64,000 nt of DNA from Scleromatobacter sp038243995. Its GTDB lineage: Bacteria; Pseudomonadota; Gammaproteobacteria; Burkholderiales; Burkholderiaceae_C. Shown here one piece after another: positions 23,955 through 32,821 of the stretch. The stretch lies in assembly GCA_038243995.1 (NCBI GenBank), contig JBBRTV010000007.1, forward strand, positions 121,716 through 185,715, in the 5' to 3' direction. Both the position numbers and the translations under genes were made by a program. The notes under the pieces were generated by a model, which saw only the letters and a program-made list of their open reading frames with translations, did no database searches and was not told the origin of the DNA. Positions within the stretch are counted from its first letter, which is position 1. The number at the start of each line of letters is the position of its first letter.

Positions 23955-24149
23955 AATGTCGGCGGTGTGGGCCCATCCGGCGAACGAATCACGAACCGTG
24001 CCATGCGGCGATCGCGCCCCGTCCGTGCGCCCGCGGCGCGCGCTTCGCCACACACTGTTGCAGCGCTCGCGGCACAGTCTGCCCTCGACCTCACACAGTG
24101 GCACGACGCCTCGCCCGATGGCGCGGGCGACACACCGGTGAGAGGGCAT

Positions 24150-24164
24150 TGGCACACGGTTTGC
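24150..24164 (+). promoter_or_regulatory. Predicted sigma-54 (-24/-12) promoter before fhcB
   Basis: TGGCACACGGTTTGC matches the TGGCAC-N5-TTGC consensus in every fixed position with GG-N10-GC spacing. It lies in the 259-base gap before fhcB. The predicted transcript start (about 24175) is only a few bases before the fhcB ATG, so the transcript would be nearly leaderless; this is odd and lowers confidence. An upstream ACTGT...ACAGT dyad (about 24055-24080) is a candidate activator site. Confidence 0.55.
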
Positions 24165-24179
24165 GTGAACGACAGCCGA

Positions 24180-25505
24180 ATGATCCCCGACGCGTCCCCC
24201 TCCGCGGCAGCCTGGACCTGCCCCTTCTGCTCGCTGCTGTGCGACGAGTTCTCGCTCGACACCGACGGTGGGGAGGCCGTGCTGCGCGGCAGCGCCTGCC
24301 CGCGCGCCACGGGCCTGCTCGCCGCGCACGGGCGCCGCGCCGACTCCGTGGCCGCGCTGGTCGACGGGGTGGATGCCTCGGTCGACGACGCCGTCGCCGC
24401 GGCGGCGAGCCGCCTGTCGACCTGGTGCCAGCCGCTGTTCGGCGGGCTGGGCACCGACGTTGCCGGTGCCCGCGCGCTGGTGCGCCTGGCGGCCCGCACC
24501 GGCGCCATCTGCGACCACGCCGACGGCGAGGCGCTGATGCACGGCCTGCGCGCCCAGCAGGATCGCGGGCAGTACACCGTGACGCTGACGGAGGTGCGCG
24601 CGCGGGCCGACCTGGTCGTCTGCGTGGGCACGCCGGCCGTGGCGCGCTACCCCGAATTCTTCCACCGCATCGGCCTGGATCGGCCGGACAGTCCCTGCCG
24701 CGAGCTGGTATTCCTGGATGCGAGCCCGCCGGACGCCGGTGCAGCGGCGTCGCCGCAACGCCTGCACGAACAACTCGTCCAGCGCACCGTGGTCGGCTCC
24801 GGCGACCTGTTCGACGACCTGTCCCAACTGGCGGCGCTCGTCGCCGGGCAGCGGCTGCCGGCGTCGCATCCAGCCCTCGTCGACCTGGCCGGGCGGCTGC
24901 TCGCCGCCCGCTACGCCGTGCTGGTCTGGGAAGGGGGTGTCCTGCCGGCGCAGGGCGGCTTGTGGGTCGAACTGCTGACCCGGCTCGTGATGCGGCTGAA
25001 CCTGGGCACGCGCGCGGCGAGCCTGGCGCTCGGCGGCAACGACGGCGCGAACAGCGTCAACCAGGCCTTCACGTGGATGACCGGGCTGCCGCTGCGCACC
25101 CGCGCCGGCGTGGACGGGCTCGAGCACGAGCCCTTGCGCTTCGGCACGGCACGCCTGCTGGGCGACGCGGCGGTCGACGGCCTGCTGTGGATCTCGAGCT
25201 TCGACCCTGCGCGCCTGCCGCCGCCCCCGCAGGCCGGCATCGCCCCGCTGCCGCGCATCGTGCTCGGGCCCCCGGCCATGCGCGCCGCCTGCCGCGACGA
25301 TCCGCTGGCGCGCGACTGCGTGTTCATTCCCGTCGCCACGCCCGGCCTGAACGCCGGCGGCCATCTGCTGCGCACCGACGGCATCGTCATCGTGCCGCTC
25401 GTGGCGGCGCGCGCCGACGGCCTGCCCGGCGTCGACGCCGTGCTCGCGCGCATCGGCGCGCGCCTCGTCGACCCGAACATCCGACCCGCGGCGGTGGCCG
25501 CATGA
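24180..25505 (+). CDS. fhcB: Formyltransferase/hydrolase complex subunit B
   Basis: FhcB is the subunit related to the catalytic FwdB/FmdB of formylmethanofuran dehydrogenase. In bacteria the Fhc complex transfers formyl from H4MPT to methylofuran and hydrolyses it to formate. The protein has 441 residues. Near the N-terminus it keeps CPFCSLLC (Cys14, 17, 21) and a fourth cysteine in GSACPRATG (about 40), a [4Fe-4S]-like pattern. LGGNDGANSVNQAFTWMTGLP is typical of FhcB. The ATG is used; a GTG five codons upstream would overlap the predicted promoter. Its stop overlaps fhcA (ATGA). Confidence 0.93.
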   Translation: MIPDASPSAAAWTCPFCSLLCDEFSLDTDGGEAVLRGSACPRATGLLAAHGRRADSVAALVDGVDASVDDAVAAAASRLSTWCQPLFGGLGTDVAGARALVRLAARTGAICDHADGEALMHGLRAQQDRGQYTVTLTEVRARADLVVCVGTPAVARYPEFFHRIGLDRPDSPCRELVFLDASPPDAGAAASPQRLHEQLVQRTVVGSGDLFDDLSQLAALVAGQRLPASHPALVDLAGRLLAARYAVLVWEGGVLPAQGGLWVELLTRLVMRLNLGTRAASLALGGNDGANSVNQAFTWMTGLPLRTRAGVDGLEHEPLRFGTARLLGDAAVDGLLWISSFDPARLPPPPQAGIAPLPRIVLGPPAMRAACRDDPLARDCVFIPVATPGLNAGGHLLRTDGIVIVPLVAARADGLPGVDAVLARIGARLVDPNIRPAAVAA

Positions 25506-27184
25506 CGACGCGGCGCCTGCGCGGCGCGCGCCTGTTCGACCCGGCAAATGGAGTGGACGGCGTCGTGCGCGACCTCGTCATGCGCGACGGCCGCATCGTC
25601 GATCTCGATCCGCGCGCCCCGGTCGACGACGAGATCGACGCCACCGGCAGCATCGCCATGGCCGGCGCGATCGACCTGCACAGCCACATCGGCGGCGGCA
25701 AGGTGAACCTCGCGCGGCTGCTGCTGCCCGAGGATCACCGGCGCGGCATCGCCCCGATCCCGCGGTCCGACAACCCGCTGCAGGATCCGTCGTGCGGACA
25801 CTGCACGCCCGGCACGCTGGCCACGGGCTACCGCTACGCCGAAATGGGCTACACCTCGGTGTTCGAGCCCGCGATGGTGGCGGCCAACGCGCGCCAGGCG
25901 CACTTCGAGATGGGCGACGTGCCCATCGTCGACCACGGCGCCTACGTGATGCTGGGCAACGGCGAGCTGTTCCTGGAGCTGCTGGCCAAGGGTGCCGACC
26001 CGCAGCGCCTGCGCGACTACGTCGGCTGGGTCATCCACGCGACCAAGGCGCTCGGCGTGAAAGTGGTCAACCCGGGCGGCATCTCGGCCTTCAAGTTCAA
26101 CCAGCGCAAGCTCGACGTCGACGATCGCCATGCGCACTGGCAGGTGACGCCGCGCCAGGTGGTGGGCGCCCTGGCGCGCGCGGTGCAGGAGCTCGGGCTC
26201 GCGCATCCCCTGCACATCCATGCCAGCAACCTCGGCGTGGCAGGCAACATCGAGTCGACCCTCGCCACCATCGCCGCGCTCGAAGGCCTGCCGGGCCATC
26301 TCACGCACGTGCAGTTCCACAGCTACGGCACCGAGGGGCCGAAGAAGTTCTCGTCGGCGGCGCTCGCGCTGGCCGCGGCGGTCGACGCGAATCCGAACGT
26401 GTCCATCGACATCGGCCAGATCCTGTTCGGGCAGACCGTGACGGCCTCCGGCGACACGATGCGCCAGTTCGCCAACGCGGGCCTCGCGACGCCGCGCAAA
26501 TCCATCTTCGCCGACATCGAGTGCGACGCCGGCTGCGGCGTCGTGCCGTTCCGCTACCGCGAGGAGAGTTACGTCAACGCCCTGCAGTGGACGATAGGCC
26601 TGGAGCTGTTCCTGCTCGTGCGCGATCCCTGGCGCGTGGTGCTGACCACCGACCACCCCAACGGCGCGCCGTTCACGAGCTATCCCCACCTCATCCGGCT
26701 GCTGATGGACAAGCCTTTCCGCGACGAGCAGCTGGCGCGGCTGCACCCCGACGTCGCCGCGCAATCGGCGCTGAAGCAGATGTCGCGCGAGCTGACGCTC
26801 TACGAGATCGCGATCATGACGCGGGCTGCCCCGGCGCGGCTGCTGGGCCTGCGCGACCGTGGCCAGCTCGGCGTGGGCGCGGCCGCGGACATCGCCGTCT
26901 ACCCGCAGCAGGCCGATGCGGAGGCAATGTTCAGCCGGCCCTCCTGGGTGTTCAAGGACGGCGTGCCGGTGGTGCGCGACGGCCGCGTGATCGCCACGCC
27001 CGTGGGCGCGACGCACTTCGCGCAGACCGCTTTCGATCCCGGCATCGAGCGCCTGGTCGACGCATTCACCGATCGACCGATGGGCGTGCACAAGCGCTAT
27101 TCGGTGATCGGCCACGACGAGCTGTGCGCCTGCTGCAACGGTGGCCGCCTGCTGCCTTCGGCCTGCGTGCCGCGGAGCCTCTGA
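25502..27184 (+). CDS. fhcA: Formyltransferase/hydrolase complex subunit A (amidohydrolase)
   Basis: FhcA is the zinc amidohydrolase that hydrolyses formylmethylofuran to formate. The 560-residue protein has the HxH metal motif in AIDLHSHIGGGKVN (His60, His62), HIHASNLGVAGN and HVQFHSYGTEGPKKF supplying further ligands, and LTTDHPNGAPFTSYPHLIRLL with the catalytic Asp. The C-terminus has three cysteines (HDELCACCNGG, with another in the tail). It overlaps fhcB by 4 bases, and its TGA shares one base with the fhcD ATG. Confidence 0.96.
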   Translation: MTTRRLRGARLFDPANGVDGVVRDLVMRDGRIVDLDPRAPVDDEIDATGSIAMAGAIDLHSHIGGGKVNLARLLLPEDHRRGIAPIPRSDNPLQDPSCGHCTPGTLATGYRYAEMGYTSVFEPAMVAANARQAHFEMGDVPIVDHGAYVMLGNGELFLELLAKGADPQRLRDYVGWVIHATKALGVKVVNPGGISAFKFNQRKLDVDDRHAHWQVTPRQVVGALARAVQELGLAHPLHIHASNLGVAGNIESTLATIAALEGLPGHLTHVQFHSYGTEGPKKFSSAALALAAAVDANPNVSIDIGQILFGQTVTASGDTMRQFANAGLATPRKSIFADIECDAGCGVVPFRYREESYVNALQWTIGLELFLLVRDPWRVVLTTDHPNGAPFTSYPHLIRLLMDKPFRDEQLARLHPDVAAQSALKQMSRELTLYEIAIMTRAAPARLLGLRDRGQLGVGAAADIAVYPQQADAEAMFSRPSWVFKDGVPVVRDGRVIATPVGATHFAQTAFDPGIERLVDAFTDRPMGVHKRYSVIGHDELCACCNGGRLLPSACVPRSL

Positions 27185-28101
27185 TGCGCGCGAACGGCGT
27201 CGAGATCGACGACACCTTCGCCGAAGCCTTCCCGATGAAGGCGACGCGGATCGTGATCACGGCCCACGATCCCGTGTGGGCGATGCATGCCGCGACGTCG
27301 GCCACCGGTCTGGCCACGTCCGTCATCGCCTGCGGCTGCGAGGCCGGCATCGAGCGCGCGCTGCGCCCCGACGAGACGCCCGACGGACGCCCCGGCGTCG
27401 CCATCCTCGTCTTCGCGATGTCGGGCAAGGAGCTGGCCAGGCAGGTCGAGCGCCGCATCGGCCAGTGCGTGATGACGTGCCCGACGACGGCCGTGTTCGC
27501 GGGCCTGGCCGAGGGCGAGGCCATCGCGCTCGGCAAGAACCTGCGCTTCTTCGGCGACGGCTGGCAGGCCTCCAAGATGATCCAGGGCGCGCGCTACTGG
27601 CGCATCCCGGTGATGGACGGCGAGTTCGTCGCGCAGGAGACGACGCCGGTGATCAAGGGCGTCGGCGGCGGCAACCTGCTGTTCCTTGCCCGCGACACCG
27701 AGTCCGCGCTGGCGGGCGCCACCGCGGCGGTCGCGGCGATGCGGCGGTTGCCGGGCGTGATCCTGCCGTTCCCGGGCGGCGTCGTGCGCTCCGGCTCCAA
27801 GGTGGGCAGCAAGTACCCGGCGCTCATCGCGTCGACCAACGAGGCCTTCTGCCCGTCGCTGTTCGCGCTGGCGCCCCGCACCGAGCTGAGCGCCGAGATC
27901 CGTTGCGTGATGGAGATCGTCATCGACGGACTCGGCGAAGCCGACGTCGCCGCCGCCATGCGCGCGGGGATCGCGGCGATCGTCGAACGCGGCGCGCAGG
28001 CCGGCGTGCTGCGCCTGTCGGCGGGCAACTACGGCGGCAAGCTCGGCCCCTTCCACTTCCATCTGCACGCGCTCGCGCCGGCAGCGGACATCGCGCCATG
28101 A
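27184..28101 (+). CDS. fhcD: Formylmethanofuran:H4MPT formyltransferase subunit (Ftr)
   Basis: FhcD moves the formyl group between formyl-H4MPT and methylofuran. The 305-residue length is normal. It opens with EIDDTFAEAFPMKATRIVITA, and shows QCVMTCPTTAVFAG, LRFFGDGWQASKM, and PVIKGVGGGNLLFLA, all Ftr signatures, and GNYGGKLGPFHFHLH near the C-terminus. The start shares one base with the fhcA stop; the stop overlaps fhcC (ATGA). Tight coupling is consistent with fixed subunit ratios in the Fhc complex. Confidence 0.97.
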   Translation: MRANGVEIDDTFAEAFPMKATRIVITAHDPVWAMHAATSATGLATSVIACGCEAGIERALRPDETPDGRPGVAILVFAMSGKELARQVERRIGQCVMTCPTTAVFAGLAEGEAIALGKNLRFFGDGWQASKMIQGARYWRIPVMDGEFVAQETTPVIKGVGGGNLLFLARDTESALAGATAAVAAMRRLPGVILPFPGGVVRSGSKVGSKYPALIASTNEAFCPSLFALAPRTELSAEIRCVMEIVIDGLGEADVAAAMRAGIAAIVERGAQAGVLRLSAGNYGGKLGPFHFHLHALAPAADIAP

Positions 28102-28916
28102 ACCACCGACTCGTGTTGCGCCGCCAGCCCGACCTGCGCGTCGATGCGCGCCTGCTCTGCCCCGCGACGCTGGGGCCGCTGGCGGGCGACGCGGTGGCCC
28201 GGCTCGCGCTGCCGCATGGACGCGATCGCGTGCCGCTGGGCGAATGGTTCGACGTGCGGCCCACCGCCGGCGACGGCGACGGCGTGCTGCACCTCGAAGG
28301 CGACCTGTCGCGCTTCGATGCGGTCGGCGCCGGGCTCGCCGCAGGCGCCATCGAGATCCACGGATCGGTCGGCGATGCGGCGGGGCTCGGCCTGGCCGGC
28401 GGCCGGCTGGTGATACGCGGCGACGCGCGCGACCTGGCCGGCTGCGCGATGAAGGCGGGCTGGCTCGAAGTGCTGGGCAACACCGGCGATCTCGCCGCCA
28501 GTGCGTTGCCGGGCGACCTCGACGGCATGACCGGGGGCACGCTGGTCGTGCGTGGCAACGCCGGCGCGCGCCTGGGCGACCGCATGCGGCGCGGCAGTGT
28601 CGTCGTGTTCGGCGACGCGGGCGATTTCCTCGGCTCGCGCATGGTCGCCGGCACGCTCGCGCTGGCGGGGCGCTGCGGCGCGCACGCGGCCTGGGGCATG
28701 CGGCGCGGCAGCGTGGTGTGTGCCGGTCCGGCGCCGCAGCTGGCGTCGACCTTCGTGCCCGTCGCGTCCGACGCCGACGTCTTCTGGCAGTTGCTGGCGC
28801 GCGACCTGGCCCGCTTCGGCGGCCTGTTCGCCGACCTGCCGCGGCGGCGTCCGGCCCGCTTCGCGGGCGACCTCGCGGTGCAGGGCAAGGGCGAACTGCT
28901 GCTGCTGCCGGCCTGA
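28098..28916 (+). CDS. fhcC: Formyltransferase/hydrolase complex subunit C
   Basis: FhcC is a structural subunit with a right-handed beta-helix related to the glutamate synthase C-terminal domain and to FwdC. The 272 residues show the repeated GxxxGxxxxG pattern: IHGSVGDAAGLGLAGGRLVI, MTGGTLVVRGNAGARLGDRM, and SVVVFGDAGDFLGSRM. It overlaps fhcD by 4 bases and is followed 10 bases later by the PabB-PabC gene. Identity is firm from fold pattern and order B-A-D-C. Confidence 0.94.
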   Translation: MNHRLVLRRQPDLRVDARLLCPATLGPLAGDAVARLALPHGRDRVPLGEWFDVRPTAGDGDGVLHLEGDLSRFDAVGAGLAAGAIEIHGSVGDAAGLGLAGGRLVIRGDARDLAGCAMKAGWLEVLGNTGDLAASALPGDLDGMTGGTLVVRGNAGARLGDRMRRGSVVVFGDAGDFLGSRMVAGTLALAGRCGAHAAWGMRRGSVVCAGPAPQLASTFVPVASDADVFWQLLARDLARFGGLFADLPRRRPARFAGDLAVQGKGELLLLPA

Positions 28917-28926
28917 AAAAATCGCC

Positions 28927-30849
28927 ATGGGCCCCGCCGCATCCCTGCTTCGCGCCGCGAGCGAGCCGTTCGCGCTGCTCGACGATCCGGACGCGCGCCA
29001 GCCGTCCAGCCGCCTGTACACGGGATTCGTGCGCGAGCACCGCTGCGTGGATCCGCTCACGCTGGACGCCACGTGCGACGGCGCGCTGGCCGATCTCGGG
29101 CAAGGCCTGCACGCCGTGCTGGTGGCCGACTACGAATGGGGCGCGCGGCTGATCGGTGCGGGGCAGGCGCGGTTGCCGCAGGACGATCGCAGCTGCCTGC
29201 GCATCCTGGTGTTCGACGCGCTGCGCCATCTCGGCGCCGACGCGGTGGACGACTGGCTCGCAAGACGAGAGGGCCGTGCCGAGCCCGCTCCGGCCGGCGT
29301 CATGGACCTGCAGCCCGGCGTCACCCGCGCTGCCTACGAAGCCGCGATCGCCCGCATCCACGAAGCGATCCGCGCCGGCGAGACCTACCAGGTCAACTAC
29401 ACCTACCGCCTGCATGGCCAGGCCTGGGGCGCGCCCGTCTCGCTGTACCGGCGGCTGCGGGCCCGCCAGCGCGTGAGCTTCGGCGCCCTCATGTGCCTGC
29501 CCGTGCAGCCGGGCGACACCACCGAATGGGTGCTCTCGCGCTCGCCCGAGCTGTTCGTGCGCCACGAACGCGGCCGGCTGCATGCGCGGCCGATGAAGGG
29601 CACCGCGCCGCGTTCCCTGATGCCCGAGGGCGACAGCGAGACGGCACGCTGGCTTCACGAGGACGTCAAGAATCGCGCCGAGAACCTCATGATCGTCGAC
29701 CTCTTGCGCAACGACCTGGGTCGCATCGCGGAGCTCGGCTCCGTGCAGGTGCCCGAGCTCTTTCGCATCGAGCAGTACGCGACGGTGTTCCAGATGACGT
29801 CCGCGATCGAGGCCGAGCGGCGGGCCGACGTCGGCCTCGCCGACCTGTTGCGCGCGCTCTACCCCTGCGGCTCGATCACCGGCGCGCCCAAGCACCGCAC
29901 GATGGAATGGATCGCCGAGCTCGAACACGGGCCGCGCGGCCTGTACACCGGCGCGATCGGCTGGCTGGCCCAGGCGCCGGGCCGCTGCCCCGACCTGACG
30001 CTGAGCGTGGCGATCCGCACCCTGACGCTCGGCCCCGAGGCAGGTGCCCCTGGCGGTGGCGCGACCGGGCTGCGTCCGCTCACGCTGGGTATCGGCGGCG
30101 GCATCGTGCATGACAGCGTGGCCGCCGACGAGTTCGACGAGACGCACTGGAAGGCCCGCTTCCTGACGGCGCTCGATCCCGGCATCGAGCTGTTCGAGAC
30201 GATGCGGGCCACCCGGGCGGACGGCGTCGCGCACCTGGCGCGCCACCGCGCGCGCCTGGCGGCCAGCGCGCGCGCGCTCGGTTTCGCCTTCGATCCCGCC
30301 GCCTTCGACGACTTGCTGGCGCGCACGCTGCGCGGCCTGGCGTCGGCGACCGGCGCCGCGTGGCGCCTGCGCGTGTCGCTGCGCTTCGACGGCGATCTCG
30401 CGATCGCGCAGGCGCCGCTCGCGGCGCTGCCGCAGAGCCCGCTGAATTGCGTGCGCGTCCTGCTGGCCGACGCCCCGTTGCCGCGTGCGCGTCCGCTCGC
30501 CCGGTTCAAGACCACGCTGCGCGACACCTACGACGAGGGCATCCGCGCGGCCGAGTCCGCCGGCGCCTTCGACACGCTGTTCTTCGGCGCCCAGGGCGAG
30601 CTGGTCGAGGGCGGGCGCAGCAACGTGTTCGCGCGCCTTGGCGACCGCTGGTTCACGCCGCCGCTCGACGACGGTGCGCTGCCCGGCGTGATGCGCGCCG
30701 TCCTCCTCGATGACCCCGCCTGGGCCGCCGCCGAACGCCGCCTGACGCGCGCCGACCTGGCGCAGGCCGACGCCATCGTGGTCTGCAATGCCTTGCGCGG
30801 CCCGCTGGCGGCCCGGCTCGTCACCCGCCACGGTGTCGCCGCCAGTTGA
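28927..30849 (+). CDS. pabBC: Aminodeoxychorismate synthase component I fused to aminodeoxychorismate lyase (PabB-PabC)
   Basis: A 640-residue fusion that makes p-aminobenzoate from chorismate, once ammonia is provided by PabA. The N-terminal two thirds are a chorismate-binding domain: RAGETYQVNYTYRL, MKGTAPR, NLMIVDLLRNDLGRI, LYPCGSITGAPKHR and GIGGGIVHDS are anthranilate-synthase/PabB signatures. From about residue 420, ELFETMRA, then a class IV aminotransferase-like region ending in LVEGGRSNVFARL represents PabC. It directly follows fhcC, and p-aminobenzoate feeds beta-RFAP synthase, so the location fits H4MPT supply. The ATG has no strong ribosome site. Confidence 0.93.
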   Translation: MGPAASLLRAASEPFALLDDPDARQPSSRLYTGFVREHRCVDPLTLDATCDGALADLGQGLHAVLVADYEWGARLIGAGQARLPQDDRSCLRILVFDALRHLGADAVDDWLARREGRAEPAPAGVMDLQPGVTRAAYEAAIARIHEAIRAGETYQVNYTYRLHGQAWGAPVSLYRRLRARQRVSFGALMCLPVQPGDTTEWVLSRSPELFVRHERGRLHARPMKGTAPRSLMPEGDSETARWLHEDVKNRAENLMIVDLLRNDLGRIAELGSVQVPELFRIEQYATVFQMTSAIEAERRADVGLADLLRALYPCGSITGAPKHRTMEWIAELEHGPRGLYTGAIGWLAQAPGRCPDLTLSVAIRTLTLGPEAGAPGGGATGLRPLTLGIGGGIVHDSVAADEFDETHWKARFLTALDPGIELFETMRATRADGVAHLARHRARLAASARALGFAFDPAAFDDLLARTLRGLASATGAAWRLRVSLRFDGDLAIAQAPLAALPQSPLNCVRVLLADAPLPRARPLARFKTTLRDTYDEGIRAAESAGAFDTLFFGAQGELVEGGRSNVFARLGDRWFTPPLDDGALPGVMRAVLLDDPAWAAAERRLTRADLAQADAIVVCNALRGPLAARLVTRHGVAAS

Positions 30850-30853
30850 GAAG

Positions 30854-31513
30854 ATGCAGATCGCGCTGTTCGACCTCGACCACACGCTGATCCCGTTCGA
30901 CAGCGGATCCGTGTTCACGCGGCATCTCGCATCGCTGGGCGCGCTGGCCGCCGACTTCGAGCCCCGCTACCTGGACTACTGCCGGCTGTATGCGCAGGGC
31001 AGGGTGGACATGGTCGAGATGCACCGCTTCACCGTCGGCGCGCTCGGGGTCCACGCGCCGGAGCGGCTCGCGGGCTGGCTGCTCGACTTCCGCGCGGCGA
31101 TCGCGCCCCGGATACCGCAAGGCGCGCTCGACCTGGTCGCGGCGCACCGCGCGGCGGGCGATGCCTGCGCGCTCGTCACCGCGACCACACGCTTCGTCGC
31201 CGAGACCTTCGCCGCCGTCCTCGGCCTCGAAGACGTCCTGGCCACCGAGCCCGCGATCGGCGCGGACGGCCGCTACACCGGCGAGATCGTCGGCGACGCC
31301 TGCTTCCGCGAGCACAAGGTCTCGCACGTCACGGCCTGGCTGGCGCGCAGCGGCGCGACCTGGGCCGACGTCTCGCGCAGCTGGTTCTACTCGGACTCCA
31401 TGAACGACCTGCCGCTGCTGCAGGCGGTCAGCGATCCGGTCGCCGTCGACCCGGACCCCGCCTTGCTACGCCACGCCACCCAGCACGGCTGGCCGGTGCG
31501 CTTGCTCGCCTGA
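30854..31513 (+). CDS. HAD-IB family phosphatase (SerB-like)
   Basis: A 219-residue haloacid-dehalogenase phosphatase. Motif I is LFDLDHTLIPFDSGS (nucleophile and acid Asp), motif II lies in ALVTATTRFVAETFA, motif III Lys in REHKVSHV, and motif IV in WFYSDSMNDLPLL. It follows the PabB-PabC stop by four bases, so it is probably co-transcribed. It resembles phosphoserine/histidinol-phosphate phosphatases, but its place suggests it dephosphorylates a pterin or furan intermediate. The substrate is unknown. The next 240 bases (31514-31753) hold nothing I can identify. Confidence 0.87.
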   Translation: MQIALFDLDHTLIPFDSGSVFTRHLASLGALAADFEPRYLDYCRLYAQGRVDMVEMHRFTVGALGVHAPERLAGWLLDFRAAIAPRIPQGALDLVAAHRAAGDACALVTATTRFVAETFAAVLGLEDVLATEPAIGADGRYTGEIVGDACFREHKVSHVTAWLARSGATWADVSRSWFYSDSMNDLPLLQAVSDPVAVDPDPALLRHATQHGWPVRLLA

Positions 31514-31753
31514 GCCGCGGCCGCTGCGCTGCGTCACCCGCGCCAACCGACCTGCCGCGCTGGCGCCGGGCAGCCATGGTGATCGGGATGCCCACAAGAT
31601 CGGGAAAGATCTGTACGTTGAGCGGGGCGTGGGCCGTTCATTGCTGCAGGTCGCAGAGACCGGGACTCGGGCGCGCCAATTCGCTGCGCGCGGCGACTGA
31701 CACATCGATGCTCGTAAGATGACGCCCCACTGCTTCATCGTTCGGAGGTTTCG

Positions 31754-32812
31754 ATGCTTTCTCGCTACCTGGCCGCGCCGCTCGTCGCCGCCTGTGCCAC
31801 CCTGTGCCTGTGCGCTCCGGCGACGGCCGCCACGCTTTATCGCGTTACCGATCTCGGCGGTCACCTCGCGTACGCGATCAACCAGAGCGGCGACGTCGCC
31901 GGCAGCGGCTACGAGGGACCCTTTCTCTACAGTCAGGGACAGTTCACTTCGCTCGGGTCGCTGGGCGGACCCAACGGCATCGCGTTCGGGCTGAATCGAT
32001 CGCGCGTGGTCGTCGGACAGAGTCCGACCCCGCAGGGCATCGGGCACGCGTTCGCCTACACGGGCAGCGGCCCGATGACCGACATCGGCGCCTTCGCCGG
32101 CGCTGACGTGACGAGCCAGGCCAGCGCCGTCAACGACCAGGGCATGGTCGTCGGCTATACGTTCAAGCCGGTCGGCGGCAACGAGGCCTTCTCGTACGCG
32201 GGCGGACAGTTCACGCCCCTCGGCCGCCCCACCGGTGCGCTCGACAGCGCGCTCGTGGGCGTCAACGCGAAGGGGCAGGCCGTGGGCTACGCCGACATCG
32301 CGTTCCCGACTGGGCACAACTACGCCGCGCACGCAGTGATGTATTCCGCCGGCAAGTGGAAGCGCCTCGGTTCGCTCAGCCCGTCGCCACGCGCCACCAG
32401 CTACGCGCAGGCGATCAACGATTCCGGCCAGGTCACCGGCAGCTCGAACGTGGCCGAACCCTTCGGCCGCTCGCACGCCTTCCTCTGGAAACGCGGCGCA
32501 ATGAAGGACCTGGGCACGCTCGGAGACGCGAACGTCGACACCAGCCTGGGGTTGGCGATCAACAACCTCGGGCAGGTGGTGGGGCAGAGTTCCGTGGGGA
32601 CGCAGACGTACGCGTTCCTCTTTGACGGGACGCGGATAGTCGACCTGAATGCCACGCTCGATGCGAGCGGGCAGGGGTGGGTGCTGAAGACCGCGTGGGG
32701 GATCAACGATGCGGGGCAGATCGTGGGCGTGGGGCAGATCGGTACGAATCTGGCGTCGCATGGGTTCTTGTTGACGCCGGTAGGGGCGGAGGTCGAACTG
32801 CCGGGTCGCTGA
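31754..32812 (+). CDS. Exported HAF-repeat protein
   Basis: A secreted protein of 352 residues with a signal peptide ending near PATAATL. The mature part is built of HAF-type repeats, where pairs such as AFAYTGSGPMTDIGAF and SQASAVNDQGMVVGY, AFLWKRGAMKDLGTLGD and SLGLAINNLGQVVGQ recur four to five times; this is the probable extracellular repeat family, likely forming a beta-propeller. GGAGG sits seven bases before the ATG. Function is unknown. The short spacer after it holds an IS3 transposase scrap. Confidence 0.85.
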   Translation: MLSRYLAAPLVAACATLCLCAPATAATLYRVTDLGGHLAYAINQSGDVAGSGYEGPFLYSQGQFTSLGSLGGPNGIAFGLNRSRVVVGQSPTPQGIGHAFAYTGSGPMTDIGAFAGADVTSQASAVNDQGMVVGYTFKPVGGNEAFSYAGGQFTPLGRPTGALDSALVGVNAKGQAVGYADIAFPTGHNYAAHAVMYSAGKWKRLGSLSPSPRATSYAQAINDSGQVTGSSNVAEPFGRSHAFLWKRGAMKDLGTLGDANVDTSLGLAINNLGQVVGQSSVGTQTYAFLFDGTRIVDLNATLDASGQGWVLKTAWGINDAGQIVGVGQIGTNLASHGFLLTPVGAEVELPGR

Positions 32813-32821
32813 GCGCGCCGT

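Noticed and set aside
27097..30918. A 1,273-codon minus-strand frame opposite fhcD, fhcC and pabBC
   Set aside because: It is an antisense shadow: low-complexity His/Arg/Ala-rich translation, while the plus strand encodes recognised enzymes with tight overlaps.
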